A stretch of 64,000 nt of DNA. Source: Liolophura sinensis (lineage: Eukaryota; Mollusca; Polyplacophora; Chitonida; Chitonidae). Below, piece after piece: positions 50,201 to 60,102 of this stretch; positions within the stretch are counted from its first letter, which is position 1; each line of letters begins with the position of its first letter. The notes under the pieces were generated by a model, which saw nothing but the letters and a program-made list of their open reading frames with translations, was not told the origin of the DNA and searched no databases. The position numbers and the translations under genes were made by a program. The stretch spans positions 48,204,046-48,268,045 of the forward strand of contig NC_088302.1 of the NCBI RefSeq assembly GCF_032854445.1, read 5' to 3'.

Positions 50201-53200
50201 ATTGTGGCTCAATTTTGTATATGTCAGATTGTATATACGTGTGTATGTGCGTGTATGTGTGTATGTATGTATGATGGTGTGTGTGTATGTATGTATGTAT
50301 GTATGTGTGTATGTATGTATGTGTGTATGTATGTGTGTATGTATGTATGTATGTGTGTATGTATGTGTGTATGTATGTATGATTGTATGTATGTATGTGT
50401 GTATGTGTGTATGTATGTATGTATGTATGTATGTATGTATGCATGTTTGTATGTGTGCATTCTTGGGTTTTTACCTCATACATAAATAACACTTTTTCAG
50501 TTACATGATGCCAAGGAGTCACTAGGTGTATGCACATATACTATGTCTTCTTGTGACAGGACGAATCCATACCACCAAAGCATTGCTACCGAAGACACCA
50601 GACTCGGTCAAATTATGCCGACACTGGGCCAACCAGGCTACCCAGTCACGATTCCTTGCTGAACTCTCAGCGCTGAGTGCCAAGCAAGGCAACAAAAAGT
50701 ACCATTTTTAAAGTTCTTGGTATGACCCGACCCAGGTTTGAACCCAGCTCTCTCGACTTTGAGGCAGATGTTCTAACCATTAGGCCACAGAAGCTTTTTT
50801 TTTCACTTATGTTTCAGGGTTCAGATTTAGGTGAAAGTACCCAGGTTTAACCAATGACTTTCGCCATGTACCTGTACACATTCTCATTGGTCAAGGGCTT
50901 GACAGTTGCTGCAAGCCAGTTCTTTCACAGTTATACGTAATATGTAAATTTGGAAGAAGGCCTCCTAGCCAGGCACAGGCATGGCCTTGCTGTGTGATCA
51001 CCAGCGGGGGTTTGGAAACTCCCTGTAGGGTGCTTATAAGCTCCCAAATGAGTGGATGCCTGCTAACTCCTCTGTGGATGCTTGCAAATTCTTCAGTGGA
51101 TGCTTGCTAACTCTGCAGCGTATGCTTGCCAACTCCTCAGCAGGTGCAACCACACTCCTCACAGGATGTTTGCAAACTCTTCACAGAAGGCTTGCAAACT
51201 TGAAGGATGCTTGCAAACTGTTTAATGGGTGCATGCAAATTCCTCACCTGGCTCCGATGTGGCATTTCCATCCTGTTGATTGCTCTGGTACTTGTCAGAG
51301 TAGCGTTCAATGTCTTTTTTCTTCTCCTGGTGCTGGAGGTAATATGGCAGATCCTTCACGGTCGCTCTGAATTCCTGCTTCAGAGCTAAAAGGTAAGTGT
51401 GAGCATCGCCCTCTAACAGTGGAACAGCCTTGAAGTCAACTGGCTGAGGATAAAACCAGACAGTTGGTGATTGGTGTTTTATGCCATACTCAAAAATATT
51501 TCAATCACACATACATGGCAATGACAAGCATTATGGTGCAGGGATGAGGCAGATACTGGGGTGGAAAAGAGAAAACTATACATCGTACTCATATTTTTTA
51601 CATTTTTAGCATTTCTGAATTAATTTCTGAACATTTTTCTGATGCATTTTTTTTATAAATAAAACGGAATTCCTCCAAAAAGAGGACAAATCTCATGCTT
51701 GATGGTGACAGGAAACTAGGCAGAGCACAGAGGAAACCCACAAAGGATTGGGAAATGTTTCTCCATGACGTAATGGTGCGATTGTGCTAAGGTGTCTTAT
51801 ATCTTATGCCTCAAACCCACCACTTATATGACATAACCCAACTCGTGGTTACCATTATAAATGATGAAACATATACTATAAAGTTGTAGATGTAATAATT
51901 CTTACTCACATCAATTCCAGATGGTGGCAAAGTCAGTGGACTTTCACTTATCAGTCAGACACTGACACTTTTTACAGTGAGGCAGCACCATGAAAACACT
52001 TGCGAGTTCCATTCTGCTACAAGCACCAGCATTTTCAACACTTACCAAATTCCATCTATTAGTATACCAACAAACTGGTCTAATGAATGCATTTTGTCAC
52101 AACAAACCAAATCGTATAGTGGAGCAGACACCAGGCTGGTACCAAAGATGTGATCTGATGGAAGCTTAAACACTGAGGTTTCCAAAAGAAATGGTAAAGT
52201 TCAACAAGTACCAAGTACATTCCAATCACATAAGAATAAAACACTATGACATGTGACAGGGTGTAGTACGAAAATTAGTGAATTTACTACTTAATTATTA
52301 TTTTCATGCAGACATCTTCCCATTCATTTTAACCAATAAGAAATCAACTTAAAGAAAGAGGAACACAAAGACGTCATAAGCCATGGAAAGCAAACTGGCC
52401 CCCTCAACATCAGCAATTCTTCTCATGTTTCACTAGCCTGATCAATTATCAGCAATTCTTAATGCAGAATTAGTCTGAAAGATCTTAACACAGACATGAG
52501 ACAAGTTCTACATTGTTTTGCTAGAAGTCTACAAGATGCGCGACAGGTCAGTGCTATACAATCCGCATCCGAGTTTCACAGTACTGACCATGTAATATCA
52601 GGACTATAAATGTACCTATTATATATAACCCTGGATGAACATACTTGCATCCTTAACTCGATATTATGCACCTAAAACAACTTTAGGCTACATTTGCCTA
52701 GGGGATGGGGGGGGGGGGGGGCATACATGTAGATGTTGGTTCTTCTCCCTACAATCACCATGAGCCTGTCGGCCAAGTCTGTCAGGTTCCTCCCTGAATG
52801 CTCAGGTGACACCCATTATAGTTTGTATTTTGCCAGCAAGCTAACACTGAAAATCCAAAAATGGTATAAAAATAAAACTCAAACTCAACCCTTCTATGTT
52901 ATTGGTATATCCGATATTGATATTTTTATGATTTTCATTTTTTTCAAAGCTTTCTGATCATGTAAATTTAAGTATGTCTTGAACAGGTAAAAAATTGCTG
53001 GAGCAATCCATATTTCCCACGAAGATGGTTTTAAGTTTTACTGTTATTTTTATACCCTCTGACAACATAAGAAAAAGATTTATTCCGCCAGCCTGGTGAG
53101 GTAACAATTCAAATGGGGAGCTTGTAAAACTCCTTCATGCCTGTATCAAGACAATCCAAAGCTGTGAACTCATTTCTTCTTTCCTTTATTACGTCACAAT

Positions 53201-54244
53201 TATGAGTGTATGTGTACTCATAAAACATACATGAAATGCACACACACTGGAACGTCACAGAAGAAAACGATGCATTCTCCTGCAATTGGACCTTTTGCGA
53301 AACTTGTCCTGAAATCTGCCATTGGTGTGGCCTTACTCATACTGGTAATAATCAGACTCATACAGTGGGTTCACCGTGAATGTTTGAAAAAGAGCAAGTA
53401 TCTATGATGGCCTTAGTCCAACATCAAGTTGTGGGAGTTGTAAAAACAAGGGTTATATTTACCTGTTGATTTCCAAGTGCATTCTGACACCATTTTTTAC
53501 CCATGGTCACATGCTTTTACTGATCTTCCATTGATCAGAACTGAATAGGAAGATGTTCAATTTGCATACAAGACAGTGTAAAAATGGCATTTATCATTCA
53601 ACTTCCTGTCACGTGTCTCCGTCATTAATATGACATTGCTTCGCGACTCGTACTCTTTCGAAAAGGATTTACTTTACTTGTTGTGAAATGCTCTGCATTC
53701 GAACTTCCATCAGACAGCATGTCAGATCAGTAGCCAGATGCTTATACCACTATACCACTTGAACACATTTAAGACAGTTGAACATGGTAGGGGTTGAATG
53801 CCCATGTACATGTGTCATGGGCTTTTGTCACGTCAACAACATCTGAAAAAGGTCTCCTCCATATTTGGCCAACCTCATTCAGAGAAGCATGAATGAATGG
53901 GCGTAAGTAGTGACGAAGAAAGTTACACGTAAATATAACCCTAGTCTTTACAAAAGCCCAAGTCGTTATGTCTATCAATTAAGGGCTATACTGTATAGGG
54001 CTAGCAAAGGTTTGGTGTCATTTCATTGAAGAATCTGCTTTTCACAATGATCATCCGATAAGCGGAAACAATGGACATCATCCTCAGCATTACAACTCCC
54101 ACGATTTGTGCACACTCAGTGACTCACAGGATAGAGAGGGGGAGGTTGTTGAATTGGACCGGGCAAGGATTCACCTCTTCCGAATCCGAGGGCCTCAACG
54201 TTGAAAGATAAAGACTTTCCTCGCCCCCTTCCTCTGCCAGCCAT
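47216..54244 (-). CDS. POLR3GL: RNA polymerase III subunit RPC7 (POLR3G/POLR3GL), five coding exons
   Basis: RPC7 is part of the RPC3-RPC6-RPC7 subcomplex of Pol III, which transcribes tRNA and 5S genes in the nucleus. Exons on the minus strand: 54128..54244, 51248..51443, 49603..49733, 49216..49341 and 47216..47308; phases fit throughout and total 220 residues (human POLR3GL 218, POLR3G 223). Exon 1 starts MAGRGRGRGKSLSFNVEALG, continuing FGRGESLPGP..PPPLYP, as in the family. Exon 2 has PVDFKAVPL, LLALKQEFRATVKDLPYYLQ and DIERYSDKYQ. Exon 3 has DWRRLPAELRIRPKK, matching human DWRRLPRELKIR. Exon 4 is an acidic tract (EKKEETQN..EEEEYYEEEDMEE) and exon 5 is ETDYNMTYFDNGENYGVDD..DDGPVY, matching the conserved DYI.SYFDNGED end. 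Introns hold a tandem duplicate of exon 4's end, two SINEs and microsatellites. Invertebrates usually have one copy, so G versus GL is not distinguished. Confidence 0.95.
48640..49215 (-). repeat. Tandem duplicates of the RPC7 acidic exon end with 5' splice site
   Basis: Downstream of exon 4 on the minus strand, four more copies of a unit of about 141 bp repeat the exon end (caagaggaagaggagtatta, gaggaggaggatatggaaga) and the donor GTAAGT. Donors, as plus-strand acttac, lie at 49210..49215 (used), 49089, 48948, 48807 and 48666: spacings 121, 141, 141 and 141. Between copies the minus strand is purine-rich (gagggaaagaaaggcag), a poor setting for a 3' splice site, so the copies look like alternative donors or dead exon pieces rather than cassette exons. 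Confidence 0.88.
49924..50147 (+). mobile_element. SINE family A with inverted tail sequence at its 5' side
   Basis: The body runs from agctaatgctggcttcttct, cggccgtacatgggaaggtc to the tail aacaccaatcaaataaataa. The 5' tRNA head is replaced by tttatttatttgattggcta, the reverse complement of the element's own tail, giving an element with inverted ends of about 20 bp. It lies in RPC7 intron 2. Confidence 0.8.
50226..50456. repeat. (GTAT/GTGT)n microsatellite
   Basis: About 230 bp of gtat and gtgt tetramers, open in several frames only because of its composition. It abuts the 3' end of a minus-strand SINE C copy, so it probably grew from that SINE's tail. Confidence 0.95.
50457..50797 (-). mobile_element. 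Full-length tRNA-derived SINE (family C), minus strand
   Basis: In minus-strand sense: head ctgtggcctaatggttagaa (A box) and agctgggttcaaacctgg (B box), body gtcataccaagaactttaaa, gcttggcactcagcgctgag, cggtagcaatgctttggtgg, and 3' end catcatgtaactgaaaaagt, gttatttatgtatgaggtaa, a decayed version of the tail at 29258..29328. The most complete family C copy here. Confidence 0.85.
51053..51246. repeat. Degenerate 25-26-bp repeat abutting RPC7 exon 2
   Basis: About seven diverged units of the form gatgcttgcaaactcttcag (variants gcctgctaactcctctg, gtttgcaaactcttcaca). The last unit, aattcctcacctgg, runs into the exon 2 donor at 51246..51247, so the array lies right at the start of intron 2 on the minus strand. 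Confidence 0.8.
53090..53185 (-). repeat. Dispersed repeat, inverted partner of 55675..55765
   Basis: The reverse complement reads caaatgagttcacagctttg..gattgtcttgatacaggca..gaaggagttttacaagctcc; 55675..55765 reads caaatgagtttacggctttg, gactgtcttgatacaggtgt, gaatgagttttacgagttcc. The high match over about 85 bp identifies one repeat family in opposite orientations about 2.5 kb apart. Confidence 0.8.
53270..53407 (+). CDS. Doubtful small ORF with one hydrophobic helix
   Basis: From the ATG at 53270 it would encode 45 residues: MHSPAIGPFAKLVLKSAIGV, hydrophobic core ALLILVIIRLI, then a basic tail ending KKSKYL and a stop. An in-frame ATG also exists at 53210. The layout (helix plus basic C-terminal tail) resembles small mitochondrial or ER single-pass proteins, but no family is recognised and it lies inside RPC7 intron 1 on the other strand. 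It could be chance. Confidence 0.2.
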   Translation: MHSPAIGPFAKLVLKSAIGVALLILVIIRLIQWVHRECLKKSKYL

Positions 54245-57060
54245 TGCTTAATCTTGCTCAACAATGTCGTCAAGGCATATCTTTCTTCACTGATTATCTT
54301 TTACTTCGAAGCGGTGTAGCTGTCAACATTTCACGCGTGTTGCCTCAGGAGTCCACCATGATGCACCCAAATTTCGGAATCCTTGAAAGATTAAAATGAA
54401 CGCGGACTTGAGATGATTTTACTATATGGCGGGGAAAATGACAAAATAGTATCTTTGTATTTGAAAGAAAAGAAAGTCCAGATTCCTAGCTTGCTCAACA
54501 TAAAACAAAATAGCCGATCACTACTAAACTTTAGCAAATGAAATGATTCGCCACATAATTCGCGCCACATCACAAATTCACCCATTTGATTGGTCAAAAC
54601 TTATGAAATGACATCAACAAAACCACAAGACCGCAAACCACAAATGAAACATCCTGTTATTTGTATGCTGTTTGTTGCTTCGACGTGTATACTACATATG
54701 GAAAATCTATAGCTTTTAAATGACACTGTTTGAAAACGGAATGAAATGGATAGCCTAAGCGTTTTATTTCAAGTTCATCGGTTTTCGTCCGTAAGTTATT
54801 CATCGAAGGGACGCAATCCATGACAGTTTCCGTTTCCTTGTATTTAATATTACCCTGCATTCAAGAAACTTCTATTCAAACTTAGTTAGTCATTTCACAT
54901 TTTTGTAGATAACATCTGTTCAGACCACGTTATAAAACAACTAATTATCGAAACATACATACACCTTTATGTTTAAGTGCAATAAAGGAGGATTGTCATC
55001 CTTAATGTGAGATTTCAGCGTAGGATAAATTACTAGTGGGAAGGAAAGCGCCATCTGGTGGGTATATTTTGCAACAATCTGTATGAGACACCTGTCATGA
55101 GTGACATGGTTGGAGAATGGGGTTGTGAAGAGAGTTTGCCGGTTTTGTAGTCGGTAAGTAGATAATTCACAATGAAAAATGTTTTCATAATGAAGATATT
55201 TTATTGGCCGAACAGTTCACTTCAGATCTAAGATTGCTACTTTCAGCTAAATCTGTATCATTGCACCCAGCCAATTCCAAAAAACCACTGCTTGCAGATG
55301 GGATGATAGATTCTGAATTTTTTTTCGTTTTACCAGTGTTACACGCGGATTTTACATGCGGCTAAACCGGCCCTCGCACAAGATCAAACTTGTGATAGTT
55401 GTGGAAACTATACATTGTACAATTTCTTTACATTTGAAACTTTAGTGACTCAGTTTGTCGTTTAAAACGTTTGCATGAGCTGTAAAGAATCGGGTAATGG
55501 TAGAACTACCATTTATATTTGATAGGCCTACTCAGCATAAGGAATGGGAGACTAGAGGACGAGCTACACAGAAGGTCCAAATGACACTCGAACATATCAT
55601 TTTCTTCTGTGATGTTGCAATGTGTGTGGACTTCATATTTGTTTTATGAGTACACAAATTCACCCATAATTGTGATGTACTTTAGGAAAGAACAAATGAG
55701 TTTACGGCTTTGGACTGTCTTGATACAGGTGTGAATGAGTTTTACGAGTTCCCCCTCTCCATATGCATTTCCTCTGCATTGTTTCCTAACTTGACGTTTT
55801 CTTCACCAGCAGTCCCGAGATAAGCATTCTCCCAGCTGAGGAGATCGCACTTTTGTTGGACCTAAATCGGCGTCTGTTCTTCTCAAATCGTTCATTTCCA
55901 GACTGAAACCCAACAAGATCTGGAATAGGCATGGCCATGTTTACAGTTCTGATGCAGGAACCCATTTTGTAGTTGAGGAGAGAAACTGAACTCAACTTAA
56001 AATTGAAGTCAACCATGTGGTCCCCATAACCAACTACCCTGTTCTTAGTCTGGCCCAAAAAAAAAACAAAAAATGATCTATGAGAACGGTACAAATCTGC
56101 AAAATAAATATATTGTGGCGATTTTGCTAGAGACAGTATATTATTTCATATGATTGCATGGGAGGTTAGGGGTTAATTTTCTGCCTTGTCCATAACGTAG
56201 ACACAGGTTTTACCGGTAGAATGTAAATTTTTATGGGTTAGACATATCCTTAAATTAAATTAGAATTTTTGTGGAATATTTTTAAATATATATATATATA
56301 TATTTTTTTGTAACATATAGAGACAGGATATTTTGTGGACTCATGAGAGCAAGTTGTTTTTGGCGCCTTGATATAACTTTTGAAGGACCCAGTTTCCGTG
56401 GACCCCTGTCCCTTCCAACGTAAGAATTTTAACACTTGATGACTTAATTAGAACACGATATTTCACGTATAATACATTGACATGTTGAAGGAGTTTCTCT
56501 CCAAGCTTGGTGATCAGATATTGTTTGACTAGGTTGCAAACAACAGTTTTTTTTTTTTTTTTTTTAGCGACCTTAAGTTTGGCGAAACATCCGCCATTGT
56601 TAATATTTTGAAGTGACAAATTCGAGTAGAGTTTCCATTACTTTTGGACATATTCTTGCTGTAACCAACCACGTACGGCATCTTTCCAGTTAAAACAACA
56701 TTAGTACTCACTGACTGTGGCATGATTTTGGCATAAAACGTCCTTTGTACCAAGTTTAAGACACTGAATCATTTTTTTTCTTGTGGTTGTTGTTGTTGCT
56801 TCGCCGCGCACGATCGTCGTTCACGGTGACCTGCCGCTAGACGAGGTTGTCTACTTTACGACATCCTTTAGTGTTAAACTCATATTGAAGAGTTTCAAAA
56901 GGGGCATTAACTTGTATTTGCGAAAGTAAATAGTTTCACTCCACAGGCTCATCTCCTTTCTACCTACAAGTTATTGTTCATCTTTCCATTATTAAGAAAA
57001 AGAAAAAAAAATGTGCCATGACATTAGATACGCATGTACATGTATAGTATTTCTATACAC
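54245..57060. other. Intergenic region upstream of RPC7
   Basis: Contains the RPC7 promoter side (no TATA found near 54250..54350) and a dispersed repeat at 55675..56125 (listed separately). A (TA)n stretch at about 56286..56303 and a T tract at about 56549..56566 are simple repeats. No coding exon was recognised. Confidence 0.4.
55675..56125. repeat. Dispersed repeat of unknown family
   Basis: Its first 90 bp pair with 53090..53185 in inverted orientation, and its last part (ccccataaccaactaccctg, aaaatgatctatgagaacgg) matches 58370..58460 and more weakly 34478..34562. An open frame of 102 codons on the minus strand belongs to this repeat and shows no known domain. Confidence 0.6.
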
Positions 57061-57083
57061 AGATGTTGTTACTTTGGTATTAG

Positions 57084-57175
57084 CCAATCAGTGTTCTGAG
57101 TACCGTCCTTGGTACACATGAATATTTATGAGCGTAGACTATAAATACTGGGCAAATTCCCACTTTTAGTCCCAG
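57084..57175 (+). promoter_or_regulatory. CCAAT plus TATA core promoter candidate
   Basis: CCAAT at 57084..57088 is followed 52 bp later by a consensus TATAAATA at 57140..57147; transcription would start near 57170..57175. The downstream segment ends with a plausible donor (aaggcag|gtattt, near 57237), so it could be a noncoding first exon of the F-box gene 2.9 kb downstream, which has an acceptor-like gcttcag at 60053..60059. That link is inference only. Confidence 0.5.
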
Positions 57176-57299
57176 ATGATCTCGGACCACCGTCGTGTTA
57201 ACATCTAAATTTCCACCTAGTTAGCTTTCTAAGGCAGGTATTTTACATGTATATAAGCAGTGTAAAGTGGTAGCTAGATAAGTTGTCAGCACTGAAGTG

Positions 57300-57680
57300 G
57301 GATTTCAGCTTTAGAGCATACCTAGAGACAGTGGGACTGCTAGTTCCAAATTGTGACACAAGTGTTCCCAGGCTGTGGGACTGACTTTCCCAGGCTGTGA
57401 GACTGATATTCCCAACCATGATTGAGACAGTATATCTCAATAGTTTGTCACTGGGATTTTCTGGACCAAAATTTTATAATTCCCAAGTATGAGCTGAAAC
57501 ATTTATACTGGGAGAATTTGTGCATAAGTGCCCCTGAGCAATCGTGGGACTGGGATTCCCAGTTTCGGCACAGTGAGACACCGAGTCCCAGAATTTGAAA
57601 CTCGTTTTCCCAAGTTATTACTGGACCAATTCTGGAACTGTTACTCCCAGAGAAGACCTGAAAGTATTATTTACGGATAA
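57300..57680. repeat. Cluster of diverged gggactg..ttcccag motifs
   Basis: Short blocks recur at uneven spacing: gtgggactgctagttcc, ctgtgggactgactttccc, gtgagactgatattccc, gtgggactgggattcccag, agttattactggacc. The gggatTCCCAg core is partly self-complementary. It may be an eroded tandem array; no coding. Confidence 0.5.
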
Positions 57681-58319
57681 TGTCCCCACACATGGCTGAC
57701 ATATTGTCTATATGACACCAGTAGGACATACCACTATCACAGCAGTACTAGGTTTAATACCTCCCTGAGATATCCCTAACACAGTTATCTGAACCATCTG
57801 AAGTACAGATGTTGTGCTTGTACACAGTACTGGCACTTTTACCTATATATATATCAACATACTCCTGTCACTCTATTTTAATAAAACTGTTGCTGCTGTT
57901 TGTTGAACCTTAAAAATCGGACTTTTCTTGGTTATTCGAAGTTCAGAGCTAACTAGTGGTTTTCCCAAACATACTACTGAATGACACAGACTGACCGAGC
58001 TGACATTCAAAAGAATCCATAGTAGCGAACGTCTCCAGCAGTATACAGATATTGTTCCAGAGTTCGACACTGGGTGATTCACGCTACCAATATTGTGCTT
58101 TCCCCTGTAGTAAATGGTGTGATTTGGAACTGGGATATCTGTATCGTTAAGAAGATATATATATATAACAACAAATCGCTACAATATTTTGACATATTTT
58201 AAATACAAGGGGTTGACCAGGCTCACAAAGTCATTAGCACAGCAGAATGTTTTTTGAAGACGACACACACCTACGTCAACCAGTGTGTGTGCCTACATGT
58301 ATGTCACAGGTCACAAGGA

Positions 58320-58480
58320 ACATTTACGGCATCTTCATATGCGCATTAAAGGAGAGTAAATCAATGTCCCCATAATCAGCTAACCTGTTGTGAGTCTCAC
58401 TGAAACAAAAACGATCCATGACAACCCCACATATTCACAAAATAAATACATTTTCAGACACCGATATTGACATAGACTAC
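58320..58480. repeat. Dispersed repeat, relative of 55675..56125
   Basis: gtccccataatcagctaacc, tgttgtgagtctcactgaaa, caaaaacgatccatgacaac and tcacaaaataaatacatttt follow the same order as 56015..56115. Not assigned to a known family. Confidence 0.55.
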
Positions 58481-60102
58481 ACTAGAGAAGTTTTAATGTG
58501 CGTGTGAATATGTGGTAAATGCTTCTTATCGTTGATCTAATACATTAAAAGCAGTTTATCTCTGTTACTCTCTCCGATTTAAGAGTAATGCCACTCCTTA
58601 ACTACCCATTTTGCTCCTCCAAAAGTACAATCTCCTTGGTTAGGGATTGCACACATCGTCAAAGTCATAAGACTACTCTGCTTTTTTAAGAACTTCCAAT
58701 ATAGGCCAGATCAGCGTTTCCAGTCGCTGATGTGCGCATCGCCAAACATTCAGGTACATGTATTACAGTAGATAAACAGTGGCATGCCTCATGGGCATGC
58801 TAGGGTAAAGAACTGTTATCCCGGACAGTTACCATGAGTTCTGCCAAGTTTGTACATTTTATGAGAGTTTTTGTGACACCTGAATCTTTTTATGGATAGA
58901 GAACAAAAATGCACAAAGTAAAAAAACTTGAACTGACACAATGCTCTAGCATCTAGGGTTTTGGAGGGGCAGGGTGCAAGGAGGGGCACAGCCATATTTA
59001 TTGGGTGTTCGGGGGCTGCAAGTCCTCGGCTGGCTGACTGCTGTTGACCCTGCATTGTAGGAAGTGATTTTGTCATGATACAGCAGTCATAAGTTGATCA
59101 TTGAAAACAAAGTATGGTTACTGTAATTCCTCATTAATTTTGCAAGTGATGGTGTCTAATTTCTTTTATTCTAAATAATACAGTTTTAAGCATATTATTT
59201 TAATGCATACATAATTACAAATTGTCGGGGATTACATGATTAACGTTCATGTTATAGAACTGTCAGGTCTCTATTTTCAGAACTTGAAAAGTTTTGCTAA
59301 AAATTTACAGCAAAGTACTGAGGATGTTTGCTGGGTTTTCCCATGGAATTTCTCTTTAATGAGCAACAATTGAAGTTCAGCACAAGGATGGGTTTTTTTC
59401 CTAACTACATGTATATGCTTAGAGTTGTTAACTTTTGGGTTCAGTACATTTGACACTGGCATATCAGTTTGGCTATGGATTTCCTCATTCGGATTGTCTA
59501 CTGCTGAATGAGAGTCGAATTCTGTGATGGAGTCAGAACGATCGGACGGAAATCATGTTGTTAAAGGAGATGCCGACAAACTTGTCCTGAGAAAACATTG
59601 TAATGTAGTGGCAACCTTTAGCTGAGGCTGTGCGAGTTGCAGGTCAGAACTCAGCCGTGAACAGGGAATTTGTATAAATTTCTGCTCTCACTGTTAGGAG
59701 GCCTTGATGAAAATTGAGAAGTCGTTAGCACAGCATAATGTTTTTTGAATACCACGCACACCTCTCTCCATCAATATGGTATGCCCATTGATCAGTATGA
59801 TCAGAAATGTTGGTTAGCAAGGAGAAGAATTTAAAAGGAAAAGAAAAAAAAATGGAATTCCTCTATTAAAAAGCACAGTAAGAAAGAACTTTAGATTGGG
59901 GCCCTTTTTTGGAGGGTTAAGCAACAATGGAATAAATGTTTCCTAAAAATGGCTGCGATTTCCTCTTGCCGAAAGAGATTCTTCTCTAACGGTAGTGTTC
60001 AGAATTTTGGCATTTTTGAAGGGTTTTATTCATGTACATACCTATGGTTAATGCTTCAGATGGGTATCAGGTGGCAGCAGAATCGATGAGTCAGCTAGGA
60101 GA

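Noticed and set aside
50148-50537. Several frames through His/Thr/Tyr or Val/Cys/Met repeats
   Set aside because: Translations of the (GTAT/GTGT)n microsatellite.
51909-51955. Minus-strand candidate exon reading SPLTLPPSGID with a GTGAGT donor, tried as RPC7 exon between exons 1 and 2
   Set aside because: Exon 1 (54128..54244) joins 51443 directly in phase and gives the family sequence PPPLYP-PVDFKAVPL with no gap; the candidate also lacks a good 3' splice site.
55786-56094. 102-codon minus-strand frame
   Set aside because: Lies in a dispersed repeat with related copies at 58320..58480; no known domain.
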